NCBI GenBank assembly: GCA_001824635.1
Contig: MHYB01000047.1
Location: 33,851-62,722 of the forward strand
Source: Planctomycetes bacterium GWF2_50_10
GTDB lineage: Bacteria; Planctomycetota; Phycisphaerae; Sedimentisphaerales; GWF2-50-10
Length of the DNA stretch: 28,872 nucleotides
Direction: 5' to 3'
In this document: positions 15,896 through 23,614 of the stretch, one piece after another
Layout of the letters: each line of letters starts with the position of its first letter
Position numbering within the stretch: position 1 is the first letter of the stretch
The notes under the pieces: model-generated
Databases searched by the model: none
What the model was told of the DNA's origin: nothing
The model's input: only the letters and a program-made list of their open reading frames with translations
Position numbers and translations under genes: made by a program

Positions 15896-16147
15896 TGGGT
15901 TATACGAAGCGGGGTTAGAATGTGCGAATGTTTGAAGGTGTGAAAAGGCAAAGAAATTTAAATGCTGATTACGCTGATGTCGCTGATTTCTAAAAAACAA
16001 AGGTCATGGATTGACACTGATTTAAGTATGCTCATGGTGAAGTGGCGTGTTTTTTTAGTTTTGAATTTTGAGTTTTGAGTTGAGGGGCTGCTGGGCGGGT
16101 TTTCTTTAAAGCGTTCACCACTGAACTCACTGAACACACGGACCGGT
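15896..16147. repeat. Gene-free stretch with nonamer and heptamer tandem repeats
   Basis: At 15964-15990 there are three 9-bp units: GCTGATTAC, GCTGATGTC, GCTGATTTC. At 16057-16084 there are four 7-bp units of type AGTTTTG/AATTTTG/AGTTGAG. At about 16116-16138 CACTGAACT is followed by CACTGAACA, a further 9-bp period. No coding sequence or promoter is visible. This is part of a stretch of about 950 bases without an intact gene (15615-16560). Its first part (15615-15735) shows only loose purine-rich repeats. Confidence 0.7.
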
Positions 16148-16294
16148 GCTGAACTGCACAACTCGGCGGTGAAGGTGTTCGCGGGCTTTATGCGTTATTT
16201 TCCGGGGCTTGTGTTTGTCGGGGCGGTGAGTATAATCATCGTGCCGCTTGTGCACAGGTTTTTGCAGGCGCTGCATCTGGAGGTAGAGGAGTAG
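16148..16294 (+). pseudogene. C-terminal remnant of a polytopic membrane protein (transporter-like)
   Basis: An open frame of 48 codons ending in TAG encodes a hydrophobic helix, FPGLVFVGAVSIIIVPLVHR, and a charged tail ending LEVEE. It has the codon use of a real gene but no start, and its upstream border merges into the CACTGAAC-type repeat. It looks like the last transmembrane helix of a lost transporter (MFS-like by general appearance, not proven). GGAGGTAGAGG at its end would serve as a ribosome site for an ATG at 16296, whose frame runs into REP-like repeats after about eight codons. The start of a second lost operon gene may therefore also survive. Confidence 0.5.
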
Positions 16295-16354
16295 CATGGA
16301 AGCGAGCAGAATAGCTGAAATTAAAATTGTGCTCTGTGGGAAAGGTTTTTATCT

Positions 16355-16520
16355 CGCCCTTTCAGGGCTTTGTACATGGTGGTTTTTTGACCCAGGGCTG
16401 CGCTTCGCTCCACCCTGGGCTATCAAATTGCGCCCTTTCAGGGCTTTGTAGAAGGATTGTTGAATTCTAAACCCACGGTTGCCACCGTGGGCTGGTAATT
16501 GCGGCCTTTCAGGGCTGAAG
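16355..16520. repeat. REP-like palindromic repeat cluster
   Basis: Three copies of a GCCCTTTCAGGGC-like unit (16355-16374, 16431-16450, 16501-16520) alternate with two hairpins. The first is CCCAGGG/CCCTGGG at 16391-16419 with an inner GCG-CTT-CGC. The second is CCCACGGT/ACCGTGGG at 16472-16491, an 8-bp stem with a 4-base loop. This layout resembles REP/BIME-type elements mobilised by REP-associated (RAYT) transposases. No transposase is present in the window. It is not a CRISPR array, because the units and spacers are irregular. Confidence 0.65.
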
Positions 16521-16560
16521 ACGAAAGGTTTTATACAAAATAATAATTTGGAGTTTTTTT

Positions 16561-17592
16561 ATGAATTCTTTTGAACGTACTGTGGCATTTATAAAAGGTG
16601 GCAAATTTGACCGGCCGCCGGTGCATCCTATCATTATGAGGTTTGCGGCAAAATACGCAAATGTGCCTTACAGCCGTTTTTGCCAGGACTACACCGCCAA
16701 ATGCTCGGCTGCTATAAAATGCGCGGATGACTTCGATCTTGACTGGGTCACGGTGATGTCAGATCCTTATGCGGAGGCTTCGGCATTTGGTTTGAAAGTG
16801 GAATATCCCTATGACGATCTTCCTAAACACAGTGAATATGTTCTGCGAACACAAAATGATTTTGATAATTTAAAGTGCCCGAAAATCTCTGAACACGCGC
16901 GGATGGCCACAAGGGTTAAAGAGGTTGAGACATTTCATAAGCAGGTAAAGGACACAAAATTTATTGTCGGCTGGGTTGAAGGGATGCTTGCTGAATACAC
17001 TGATCTCAGGGGTATGTCGGACGCATTTTTTGATCTTTATGACGATTGTGCCAGAGTCAAGCGCGCTTGTGATATATTTTTTGAACTGGCTGCGTCCTTT
17101 GCTACGGCGCAGATAAAGGCGGGGGCACACTGTATCGGAATCGGTGATGCAGCATGCTCGCAGATTGGGCCTGAGCAGTATCATGAAATTTTCTTTCCAT
17201 ACGAAAAGAAACTTGTTGAACACATACATTCGTGTGGTGCGATGGCGAAAATTCATATTTGCGGGAATATATCAGGTATATTGAATGGCCTTATAAAGAC
17301 CGGTGCCGACATAATCGATATCGACTACATGGTTACGGCAGTACCGCAAGAGGTTAAGAATCTATTGCCCAACCAGGTTTTCAGCGGCTGCGCAGATCCG
17401 GTATCTGTTTTGCAGAACGGCAAACCAGAGACGATCAGAGAGAAAGTTAGAGAAGAGTATAAAAATGCCGGCGGCCGAATGATAGTGTCTGCAGGTTGTG
17501 AAGTTACTCCTGAAACGTCGTTAGAGAATTTTAAGGCGTTTTGTGAATGCGCGAAAACGTTTAAAGTTCCAAGTTCTAAGTACGAAAATTGA
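16561..17592 (+). CDS. Uroporphyrinogen decarboxylase-family protein, probable MtaA/CmuA-like methyltransferase
   Basis: A 343-residue cytoplasmic TIM-barrel protein of the URO-D family. It carries the zinc-binding H-x-C (H232, C234 in KIHICGN) and a distal Cys (C313 in SAGCEVTPET) typical of methylcobamide:thiol methyltransferases (MtaA, MtbA, CmuA), rather than the decarboxylase HemE of heme synthesis. The methyl acceptor cannot be assigned, and no corrinoid protein or substrate-specific methyltransferase lies next to it. The ATG has GGAG 6 bases upstream. The last seven residues (VPSSKYEN region) and the stop codon are encoded by a heptamer repeat, so the native C-terminus was probably altered by that repeat. 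The gene is convergent with the PAP2 gene, 31 bases away. Confidence 0.82.
   Translation: MNSFERTVAFIKGGKFDRPPVHPIIMRFAAKYANVPYSRFCQDYTAKCSAAIKCADDFDLDWVTVMSDPYAEASAFGLKVEYPYDDLPKHSEYVLRTQNDFDNLKCPKISEHARMATRVKEVETFHKQVKDTKFIVGWVEGMLAEYTDLRGMSDAFFDLYDDCARVKRACDIFFELAASFATAQIKAGAHCIGIGDAACSQIGPEQYHEIFFPYEKKLVEHIHSCGAMAKIHICGNISGILNGLIKTGADIIDIDYMVTAVPQEVKNLLPNQVFSGCADPVSVLQNGKPETIREKVREEYKNAGGRMIVSAGCEVTPETSLENFKAFCECAKTFKVPSSKYEN
17565..17592 (+). repeat. Heptamer tract at the 3' end of the URO-D-family gene
   Basis: Four 7-bp units, AGTTCCA and AGTTCTA followed by the more divergent AGTACGA and AAATTGA, run exactly to the stop codon (TGA at 17590-17592). The first two units are identical to units in the tract at the 3' end of the sigma-54 activator gene. 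Confidence 0.75.
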
Positions 17593-17623
17593 AAAATAAA
17601 GATGCGTCATCTGGCGGTAATCG

Positions 17624-18298
17624 TTAACAACGAGATTCGAAGAATCTTGCGGCGAGCCAGCAGATTGAGGCCCAGGCGGCTCCTGCGGACCAGCCTGCCA
17701 GAACGTCAGAAGGGTAATGCACTCCCATATAGATTCTGCTGAGGCCGACGGCGAATGTGACGAAGAGGGCTACAGTCATTATATAGATTTTATGGCGCGG
17801 CTGGGTGACCAGGCGGCCAAGGAGGGCTGCGAGAGTGAGATAGATAGCGGCTGAGAGCATGGAATGGCCGGAGGGGAAGCTGGAAGAATGGACGTATGAA
17901 AGATGCTCTACCAAATCGGGCCTTGGCCGGGCAAAAATGCTTTTAAGTACGACTGCCAGAGCAAGGGCGCCGCCGCTGGAGATAATCAAAATGAGAAGGA
18001 GCCGCCAAAACCTGCGTAAGATCAGGAAGCCGGCCACAGCGGCGGTGGCGATCGTAAGGACGGCAACGCCTCCGAGGGCAGTTAAGTCCCGCATTGATTC
18101 TTCGAGCCAGGGCGGGCCGATGGGATCTTTTGTGTCGGCGGCACTGCGAAAAAGCAGGATGATAGCTTCATCGATGCGCTGGGTCTGGCCTTCTTTTACC
18201 TCGTCAGCCATTTCGATAAATGCCCATAATCCAGCTACGCTGCAAAATAAAGCTAACAGCACCAGCAAGTCGAGATTTTTGAAAAAGTAAGGTTTCAT
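17624..18298 (-). CDS. PAP2-family membrane phosphatase
   Basis: A 224-residue integral membrane protein with about five or six hydrophobic segments and all three PAP2 (type 2 phosphatidic acid phosphatase) motifs: KSIFARPRPD, SSFPSGHS and SRIYMGVHYPSDVLAG. Members dephosphorylate lipid phosphates such as phosphatidic acid, phosphatidylglycerophosphate or undecaprenyl pyrophosphate; which one applies here is not clear. The frame is open upstream to 18403, but the added 35 residues are translated heptamer repeat, so I start at the ATG at 18296-18298 (MKPYFFKN). No good Shine-Dalgarno is visible before it. It follows the secretion operon on the same strand, separated from it by the heptamer tract. 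Confidence 0.85.
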   Translation of the reverse strand: MKPYFFKNLDLLVLLALFCSVAGLWAFIEMADEVKEGQTQRIDEAIILLFRSAADTKDPIGPPWLEESMRDLTALGGVAVLTIATAAVAGFLILRRFWRLLLILIISSGGALALAVVLKSIFARPRPDLVEHLSYVHSSSFPSGHSMLSAAIYLTLAALLGRLVTQPRHKIYIMTVALFVTFAVGLSRIYMGVHYPSDVLAGWSAGAAWASICWLAARFFESRC

Positions 18299-18325
18299 TA
18301 GGGGGTAATTGTATAATTGCAGGCG

Positions 18326-18418
18326 GTAAGTCGCAAGTCGTAAGTCACAAGAAGGAGAAGGCAAGAGGCAACAGGCAACAGTGAGCAGTGAGTGAAAAGT
18401 CACAGGCCACGAGTCATA
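18326..18418. repeat. Thirteen-unit degenerate heptamer array between the pilin operon and the PAP2 gene
   Basis: A continuous 7-bp phase can be followed from GTAAGTC at 18326 through GCAAGTC, GTAAGTC, GCAAGAG, two GCAACAG units, TGAGCAG, TGAGTGA and CGAGTCA (ends 18416). Unit sequence drifts along the array while the period stays exact. On the minus strand its first bases provide the TGA stop of the preceding pilin-like gene. Confidence 0.8.
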
Positions 18419-18764
18419 GGCGGTGTTGGCGGGTTTGTTTTTGGCGGCCTAGCTGGGAGAAGGTGGAGATTAGAGGGGCGGCGGGGGTGGTTTGGATTTT
18501 CAGGGAGCATTTGTGGGAGTGGTTTTTTAATTGGGTGGTGTCGAGGTCGACGGATTTATCTGGGGCGAGGCGGGCGGAGTTGAGCTTGAGCCAGGCTGAG
18601 GCGCTGGCGGCGAGGTTGCGGTCGCAGGCGGTCAGGATATCATTATTGGTTCGGCGGAGCAGTGTTGATGAACCCATAGTGAGCAGGGCGGTTTGGATGC
18701 CGATCAGCGAGATGAGGGTGAGGACTAATATGAGGACGGCGCCTTTGCGTTTTTTATTTTTCAT
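18414..18764 (-). CDS. Small GspK/PilX-like minor pseudopilin, possibly shortened
   Basis: A 116-residue protein with a short positive leader (MKNKKRKG), then AVLILVLTLISLIGIQTALL, which looks like a type IV pilin-type hydrophobic helix. It lacks Glu at +5, as is usual for GspK-type tip pseudopilins. GspK is normally about 300 residues, so this is either a reduced homologue or a truncated gene. Its stop codon lies at the very start of the heptamer array, and the final residues (GRQKQTRQHRL) are basic and do not look folded. The start overlaps the stop of the preceding pseudopilin gene by 4 bases (ATGA). It is the last gene of the secretion operon. Confidence 0.6.
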   Translation of the reverse strand: MKNKKRKGAVLILVLTLISLIGIQTALLTMGSSTLLRRTNNDILTACDRNLAASASAWLKLNSARLAPDKSVDLDTTQLKNHSHKCSLKIQTTPAAPLISTFSQLGRQKQTRQHRL

Positions 18765-19276
18765 TTTGCTTCTCCAAACTGCGGGGCGGCGCCGATGAAA
18801 AAGATATGTGAGTTGGCGAATCTTTTGCGGAGGCGGCCGAGGTATTTGTATTGTATCGACCTTGTGATTTGGATGGATGGGAGGCCGTTGAGGGGGGCGA
18901 GGCGGAAATCTATTTGGGCATTCGAAGGCTCAAAAGCTGTGTTTTCTTCAAATTTTGAGGGATCGTTGGGGTCGGCGAGCTGGCGGGTTATAGAATCTTT
19001 TGCGAAGAGGTATCTTATTGAATTGTTTGGGGTTTTTATGAGCAGGACGGATGTGTTGGGGTCCTGAGGTTTTGGAGCGGAGGCGGTGAGGGCAAGCGAG
19101 GCATCGGCGGAGATCTTGTCGATAAGCGAAGATACGATAGCATCGGAATCGACGGCTTTTACGGAGATGGGGATTTCCTGGAGGGCGGTTCGGAAAAGGG
19201 AACTGAGTACCGGGCCCAGCGCAACGAGGACGGCCAGGAGGGCTAAGATTTCAACGAGGGCGAAGGCTTTTTTCAT
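18761..19276 (-). CDS. Pilin-like protein (GspJ-like minor pseudopilin)
   Basis: A 171-residue protein starting MKKAFALVEILALLAVLVAL. This is a prepilin-type N-terminus with processing expected between Ala4 and Phe5, and Glu at +5 (FALVE). Gly is more usual before the cleavage site; Ala is tolerated in some prepilins. After the hydrophobic helix comes a globular domain with little sequence conservation. Position after another pilin-like gene and before the GspK-like gene suggests the GspI-GspJ-GspK minor pseudopilin order. Overlaps of 4 bases on both sides show a coupled operon. Confidence 0.65.
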   Translation of the reverse strand: MKKAFALVEILALLAVLVALGPVLSSLFRTALQEIPISVKAVDSDAIVSSLIDKISADASLALTASAPKPQDPNTSVLLIKTPNNSIRYLFAKDSITRQLADPNDPSKFEENTAFEPSNAQIDFRLAPLNGLPSIQITRSIQYKYLGRLRKRFANSHIFFIGAAPQFGEAK

Positions 19277-19671
19277 TTTGCAAGCTCCTTTGGCACGATG
19301 TAGCGGGTTAGTTCGATGGTGACGGGCTTTTTTCTGCCGCGGGCGAGGGAGGAGGACTGGGCTCTAACGAGTTTGAGGCCTTGCCACTGGCCGGTGCCGT
19401 TTGCGATGCTGGTGGTGGTTGTTACGTTTGGCCAGAGGCGGGCGAAGTCGGTTTTGGGAATGGGCGAGCCGGTGAGGGCGATGGAATCGAGCTGGGCCTG
19501 CGCGGAGGAGATGCATCTTTGTTTTTGGAGCTGGATGTCGTTGAGGCGGCCGAAGGTGTGCAGGGTGGCGGCGAAGACGATGAGTACGATGCCAAGGACG
19601 GTCATCGCAGTAATGACTTCGGCCATGATCCAGCCTTTTTTGTTTTTAATCATCATAGGGTATTTTCTCAT
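19273..19671 (-). CDS. Pilin-like protein (GspI-like minor pseudopilin)
   Basis: A 132-residue protein with the prepilin motif KKG-WIMAEVITAMTVLGI: cleavage after Gly13 and Glu at +5, followed by a hydrophobic helix of about 20 residues. Size and position (before the GspJ-like gene) fit GspI, a minor pseudopilin that initiates the pseudopilus. The first ATG overlaps the stop of the second GspF-like gene by 4 bases, which favours it over the two internal Met codons at residues 6 and 7. Confidence 0.65.
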   Translation of the reverse strand: MRKYPMMIKNKKGWIMAEVITAMTVLGIVLIVFAATLHTFGRLNDIQLQKQRCISSAQAQLDSIALTGSPIPKTDFARLWPNVTTTTSIANGTGQWQGLKLVRAQSSSLARGRKKPVTIELTRYIVPKELAK

Positions 19672-21104
19672 GATGGGTACATTCCTGCAAGGTGGCTGAG
19701 TATTGTTACTATCGGAATAAAAATCGCGTAGACTGCCAGGCCGACCATGACGCCGATAGCGACGATGAGCATTGGCCAGAAGATGAACCTGGCGAGGTTG
19801 AGTTTATAGTTGTAGCTGGTGCGGTAATGGGATTCGACGGTTTCGAGCAGGGTGAGGGTGTTGGTGAGTTTGACGGTATCTGACATTGCCCAGGCGAGGG
19901 GTTTGCCCAGTGAGCATTTTCTTACAGAATCTGCGATGTCTTGGCCGGTCTGGATGGAGGTGAGCCAACAGCGGAGGCGATTTCGCATTACCTGATTGAC
20001 GTCGAGGGAGAGAGTTGCGCTAACGGCGGAGTCTATGGTTTGGCCTGCGCGAAGGGAGAGGCGAAGTACTTCAAGGATGCGAACCATTGACTGGTTGAAT
20101 TCGAAGAAGTGGAGGAAGGGCAGGTGCCATTTAAGGAAATCGCCGAGGCGCGAGAGGAGATATGGACGTTGGGGGCGGCGAGGGCGGAACCGGACGCGTA
20201 TTGCGATCATGGCGGCGGTGGCGGCTGCTATGAGCACGACGGGGACAATTTTGGAATCCCATGCGGGGCGGATGATCTGAAACAATATGACGGTGGCTTT
20301 GGGCATCTGGATGGAGAAGTCCTTGAGGACTTCACTGAATTTCGGTATGACGAAATACATCAGGCCGGAGAGTATAAAGAAGATGATGACGAGCAGCATG
20401 GCGGGGTAGAGAGGGTGGATGGGTTGTAATCTTCGGGACTGGGCGGCTTTTTCGGCGAGGTCCTGCTGAAGGGATGCTAGCATCTGGGGGAGTTGGTTGA
20501 TAGGTTCGGCGGCGGAAATCATTGAAAGGACATAGCCGGGGCAGCGGGCGAAGCCGTGTTTTATGGAATCTGTAACGGAATAGCCTTCGCTTAGCCATTT
20601 GGAGATGCGGCGGAGGGTGCGGGACTGCTCGGTTTTGGATCTGTCCGAGGCGAATTCGACGGCGGTTGCGAGGGGCATATTCTGGCGAGTGCATGCGGCG
20701 AGGGTGGCGACGACTTCGGAGGTAATGGAAAGTCGCGAAGTAGACAGGACGGCGACGAATGCGATAGTCATGAGTATGAGGAGGAAGCCGAAGTAGAACA
20801 TGACTATTCCGAAAGAGGCGGAGAGTATTACCATCGCAACAATTACGAAAAAAATGAGCAGGGGTTTTGCACATCTCTGGGGCCACTGGTCGAGTTCGCG
20901 GCGGCGGTTTTCGGAGATGATGGTGATAAGTGTAACGAGTAAGATGAGTGGGGCGGCAATAAGGCCGGGTACGTCTTCGATGTATAGAGCAGAGGCGAAC
21001 AGGAACGCGGTGGAGATTACAGAAGCGATGAGGGCGATGCCGGGCGTTTTCACCGCGAGGTAAATTAAGAGTACAAGTAATATCAAGCTTATCAATAGCA
21101 GCAT
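19668..21104 (-). CDS. Second GspF/PilC-like inner-membrane platform protein
   Basis: A 478-residue membrane protein. The N-terminal ~125 residues hold several additional hydrophobic segments, and two T2SSF-type repeats follow. The first repeat includes EVVATLAACTRQNMPLATAVEFASDRS; the second includes SMVRILEVLRLSLRAGQTIDSAV. Each has the helix-bundle plus transmembrane pattern of GspF/PilC, which links the pseudopilus to its ATPase. It is a diverged paralogue of the gene just upstream (9 bases away). Carrying two F-type proteins in one operon is unusual; they may form a hetero-oligomeric platform. Confidence 0.75.
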   Translation of the reverse strand: MLLLISLILLVLLIYLAVKTPGIALIASVISTAFLFASALYIEDVPGLIAAPLILLVTLITIISENRRRELDQWPQRCAKPLLIFFVIVAMVILSASFGIVMFYFGFLLILMTIAFVAVLSTSRLSITSEVVATLAACTRQNMPLATAVEFASDRSKTEQSRTLRRISKWLSEGYSVTDSIKHGFARCPGYVLSMISAAEPINQLPQMLASLQQDLAEKAAQSRRLQPIHPLYPAMLLVIIFFILSGLMYFVIPKFSEVLKDFSIQMPKATVILFQIIRPAWDSKIVPVVLIAAATAAMIAIRVRFRPRRPQRPYLLSRLGDFLKWHLPFLHFFEFNQSMVRILEVLRLSLRAGQTIDSAVSATLSLDVNQVMRNRLRCWLTSIQTGQDIADSVRKCSLGKPLAWAMSDTVKLTNTLTLLETVESHYRTSYNYKLNLARFIFWPMLIVAIGVMVGLAVYAIFIPIVTILSHLAGMYPS

Positions 21105-21113
21105 GGGGCGGCC

Positions 21114-22313
21114 TTACATTAGTGTAGTGACTATTTTTATAATGGGCAAAAAGACGCCGAGGACTGTTATGCCGATGAACGCTCCTACGACGATGAGCAT
21201 AACCGGCAGGAGTACGGCCTGGAGGCGGGCCTGGGCGGAGAAGACCTGCTGGGAATACATTTGGCCGAGGCCTTCGAGATTTTCGGTGAGCTGGTTTCGC
21301 TGGGAACCGAGGGCGATCGAGAAGAGAAATATTCGCGGGAGGAAACGGCAGAGCTGGCCGGCTTCGAGAATGTTTCTGCCTTGCTGGAGCTGGGCGGAGA
21401 GCATCGAGACGTCGATGTCGGCGAGGCGGCTGGATGAGGACTGGGCGGCGAGGGTTAACGCGGAGGGAACGTCGGAGCCGGATTTGATGAGGACGGACAT
21501 GGCTTCGGCGATGCGTGCGAGGACGCTGTGATAATAGAGGCGGCCGAGGACGGGGACGCGGATGCAAAATTCTTCTTTGAACTTTCGGCCGGCTGGGAAC
21601 GTGTTGAGGACGGAGCGGAGGAGGAGTATTAATATCACAATCGCGATTGATATAAGCCAGAAGGGGACGATTCCGGACGGGATGTGCATGATGGCTCTTG
21701 TGAGGGCAGGGAGCTGGGCGGCTGAGCCTGCCATGTCTAGCAAGATGGAAGAGAACTGGGGTATGATGAGGAGGAAGATGAGGGTAACGATGAAGGCGCC
21801 GAAGACGAAGATTATGGCGGGGTACATCATGGCCTCGAAGACGATGCGGCGGGTTTGATTGGCGATCTCGAGGTGGCGATTGAGGCTTGTGAGCATTTCG
21901 CCGAGTCTGCCTGATTCTACGCCGGCTTTGAGGAGTTTGGCGTAGAGGGGGCCGAACGTTTTTTCTCTTTTTGCAAAGGCCTGCTCGATACCGGAGCCGG
22001 CTTCGAGTTCATTTGCGATCTCGTTTATGAGCTTGCGCATTTTTGAGGACTGGATGTCTGCGGCAAGTTCGCGGAGGCCTTTTTCGAGGGGTATGCCGGC
22101 CTGGGTTATGGAGGCAAGCTGTTGGTTGAAGAGGATGAATTCGTCTTTGCCGATGGAAGTACGCGGGGGGGCGGCGGTTATTTTGCTGAGATCGTTGACG
22201 GTGAGCTTCATGTCGGTGAGGAGTTCCTGGGCCTGCTGGGTTGATGAGGCTTCGATGGTGCCGGTCATGAGGCGGCCGGAATTTGTGAGAGCGCTGTATT
22301 GGAAATTTGCCAT
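21114..22313 (-). CDS. gspF: GspF/PilC-like type II secretion/type IV pilus inner-membrane protein
   Basis: A 399-residue platform protein of canonical length. It has the N-terminal FQYSALTNSGRLMTGTIEA segment, then the first F domain with FNQQLASITQAGIPLEKGLRELA and a helix pair with transmembrane spans near 165-195 and 215-240. The second F domain has ARIAEAMSVLIKSGSDVPSALTLAA and a C-terminal membrane helix (about 365-395). It is the partner of the ATPase encoded 18 bases upstream. Whether the machine is a type II secretion system or a type IV pilus cannot be decided, because no secretin or major pilin is in the window. Confidence 0.88.
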   Translation of the reverse strand: MANFQYSALTNSGRLMTGTIEASSTQQAQELLTDMKLTVNDLSKITAAPPRTSIGKDEFILFNQQLASITQAGIPLEKGLRELAADIQSSKMRKLINEIANELEAGSGIEQAFAKREKTFGPLYAKLLKAGVESGRLGEMLTSLNRHLEIANQTRRIVFEAMMYPAIIFVFGAFIVTLIFLLIIPQFSSILLDMAGSAAQLPALTRAIMHIPSGIVPFWLISIAIVILILLLRSVLNTFPAGRKFKEEFCIRVPVLGRLYYHSVLARIAEAMSVLIKSGSDVPSALTLAAQSSSSRLADIDVSMLSAQLQQGRNILEAGQLCRFLPRIFLFSIALGSQRNQLTENLEGLGQMYSQQVFSAQARLQAVLLPVMLIVVGAFIGITVLGVFLPIIKIVTTLM

Positions 22314-22331
22314 TATAATTTCATCCTGATT

Positions 22332-23474
22332 CTAAATGTTAGTTCCACAGACCCTGTTGATCTCGGCGGTGTCGGTTATGCCTGCTTCTATCAATCGGCG
22401 ACCATCGTCGAGAAGTGTTTTGTGGCCGCGGCTTTTTAATATTTCTTCCAGGGCGGCGAGATCGGATTTTGCGAGGAGGGCTTTTCGGAGCTGGCCGTCA
22501 AGTTCGACAAGTTCGCAGATGAGGGCGCGGCCGCGATAGCCGGTATTGAAGCATTGGTCGCAGCCGGTGGTTTTGGATTGGCTTTTTGTTTTGCAGGCGG
22601 GGCAGAGTTTGCGGACTAGTCGCTGGTTTAATACGGCGCTTACGCTTGAGGTTACCTGGTAGGGTTCTGCGCCCATTTCGAGGAGGCGAACGAGGGCGGC
22701 GGCGGAATTGCCGCTGTGCATTGTGGACATGAGGAGGTGTCCGGTGAGGCCGGCTTCGATTGCGATTTTGGCGGTTTCGGCATCGCGGATCTCGCCGATC
22801 ATGAGGACTTCGGGATCCTGACGGAGGAGAGAGCGGAGAGCGGTGGGGAAGGTCATTTGGCCGTGGGGGGTAATCTGGACCTGGGTGACATCATCGATGC
22901 GGATCTCGACGGGGTCTTCGATGGTGACGATGCTTTTGCCGGGCCATCGACTGATTATGTGCCTTAATATAGAGGCGAGAGTTGTGCTTTTGCCGGAGCC
23001 TGCCGGGCCGGTGACGATCAGGACGCCTTGGTTCTGTGCGGCGATGGTCTTAATTGATTCGAGTACGGGCTGGGCAAAGCCGAGGGTAGCGAGGTCGAGG
23101 AGTTGGGGCTGTTTGTAGAACAGCCGTACTACTGCGCGCTGGCCGTTGATGGTCGGGAAGACGGCGAGGCGCTGGTCGAAGACTTTGTCGAATCTTTCGG
23201 GGGTGACTTCGATGCGGCCCTCCTGGGGTATATCGTTTCGGTAAGTAAGGAGTGAGCCGAGGACCTTGAGGCGGGCTACAATGTTTTCAGTGAGGGTTTT
23301 TGGGAGGCGTTCGATGGTATCGAGGACGCCATCGAGGCGGAATTTGACGGCGAGGTCGTTTGGGCCGGGTTCAAAATGGATATCGGAGGCGCCGGCCTGG
23401 ACGGCTTTATTGAGCAAATCGTCCACTATGGCGACGACATCCGAGGTGCTGTGTTGTGGTTTCTTTTTATCCAT
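22332..23474 (-). CDS. gspE: GspE/PilB-type secretion ATPase lacking the N1 domain
   Basis: A 380-residue hexameric ATPase powering pseudopilus assembly. It has ASDIHFEP (29-36), Walker A GPAGSGKS (156-163), the Asp box around TIEDPVE, Walker B LMIGEIRD (224-231), a His box TGHLLMSTMHS (244-254), and a four-cysteine zinc site C291-x2-C294 and C305-x2-C308. The zinc site separates GspE/PilB from PilT. The usual GspE is about 500 residues; the N-terminal N1E domain that contacts GspL is missing, and no gspL is seen nearby. An AAGGAG Shine-Dalgarno lies about 9 bases before the ATG. First gene of the operon, divergent from the ECF sigma factor gene. Confidence 0.9.
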   Translation of the reverse strand: MDKKKPQHSTSDVVAIVDDLLNKAVQAGASDIHFEPGPNDLAVKFRLDGVLDTIERLPKTLTENIVARLKVLGSLLTYRNDIPQEGRIEVTPERFDKVFDQRLAVFPTINGQRAVVRLFYKQPQLLDLATLGFAQPVLESIKTIAAQNQGVLIVTGPAGSGKSTTLASILRHIISRWPGKSIVTIEDPVEIRIDDVTQVQITPHGQMTFPTALRSLLRQDPEVLMIGEIRDAETAKIAIEAGLTGHLLMSTMHSGNSAAALVRLLEMGAEPYQVTSSVSAVLNQRLVRKLCPACKTKSQSKTTGCDQCFNTGYRGRALICELVELDGQLRKALLAKSDLAALEEILKSRGHKTLLDDGRRLIEAGITDTAEINRVCGTNI

Positions 23475-23614
23475 TAACCTAATTTCTCCTTGGCTACAAT
23501 TAAGACGGTCGCAGAGCCGGGTCCGTTAATTGTTTATTTTTTTAATTTTATTTGTTAACATTGTATTTGTGAATGCGTCCTTTATACAGGAAACGATAAA
23601 TCGATCGGTTCGAG

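Noticed and set aside
16296..16450. Short open frame starting MEASRIAEIK
   Set aside because: After a few codons it reads through REP-like hairpins, so the product is not a real protein; at most the first codons are a remnant of a lost gene.
16355..16520. Regularly recurring CTTTCAGGGCT units as a CRISPR array
   Set aside because: Units are about 13-20 bp with two different hairpins between them, spacing is uneven and no cas genes are near; REP-like elements explain it better.
18299..18403. 35-residue N-terminal extension of the PAP2 protein
   Set aside because: It is a translation of the heptamer array; the ATG at 18296-18298 begins the membrane protein proper.
20332..21567. 411-codon open frame on the minus strand, rich in Arg, Pro and His
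   Set aside because: It lies out of frame over the two GspF-like genes and has the composition of a shadow frame in GC-rich DNA; the overlapped genes have clear family motifs.
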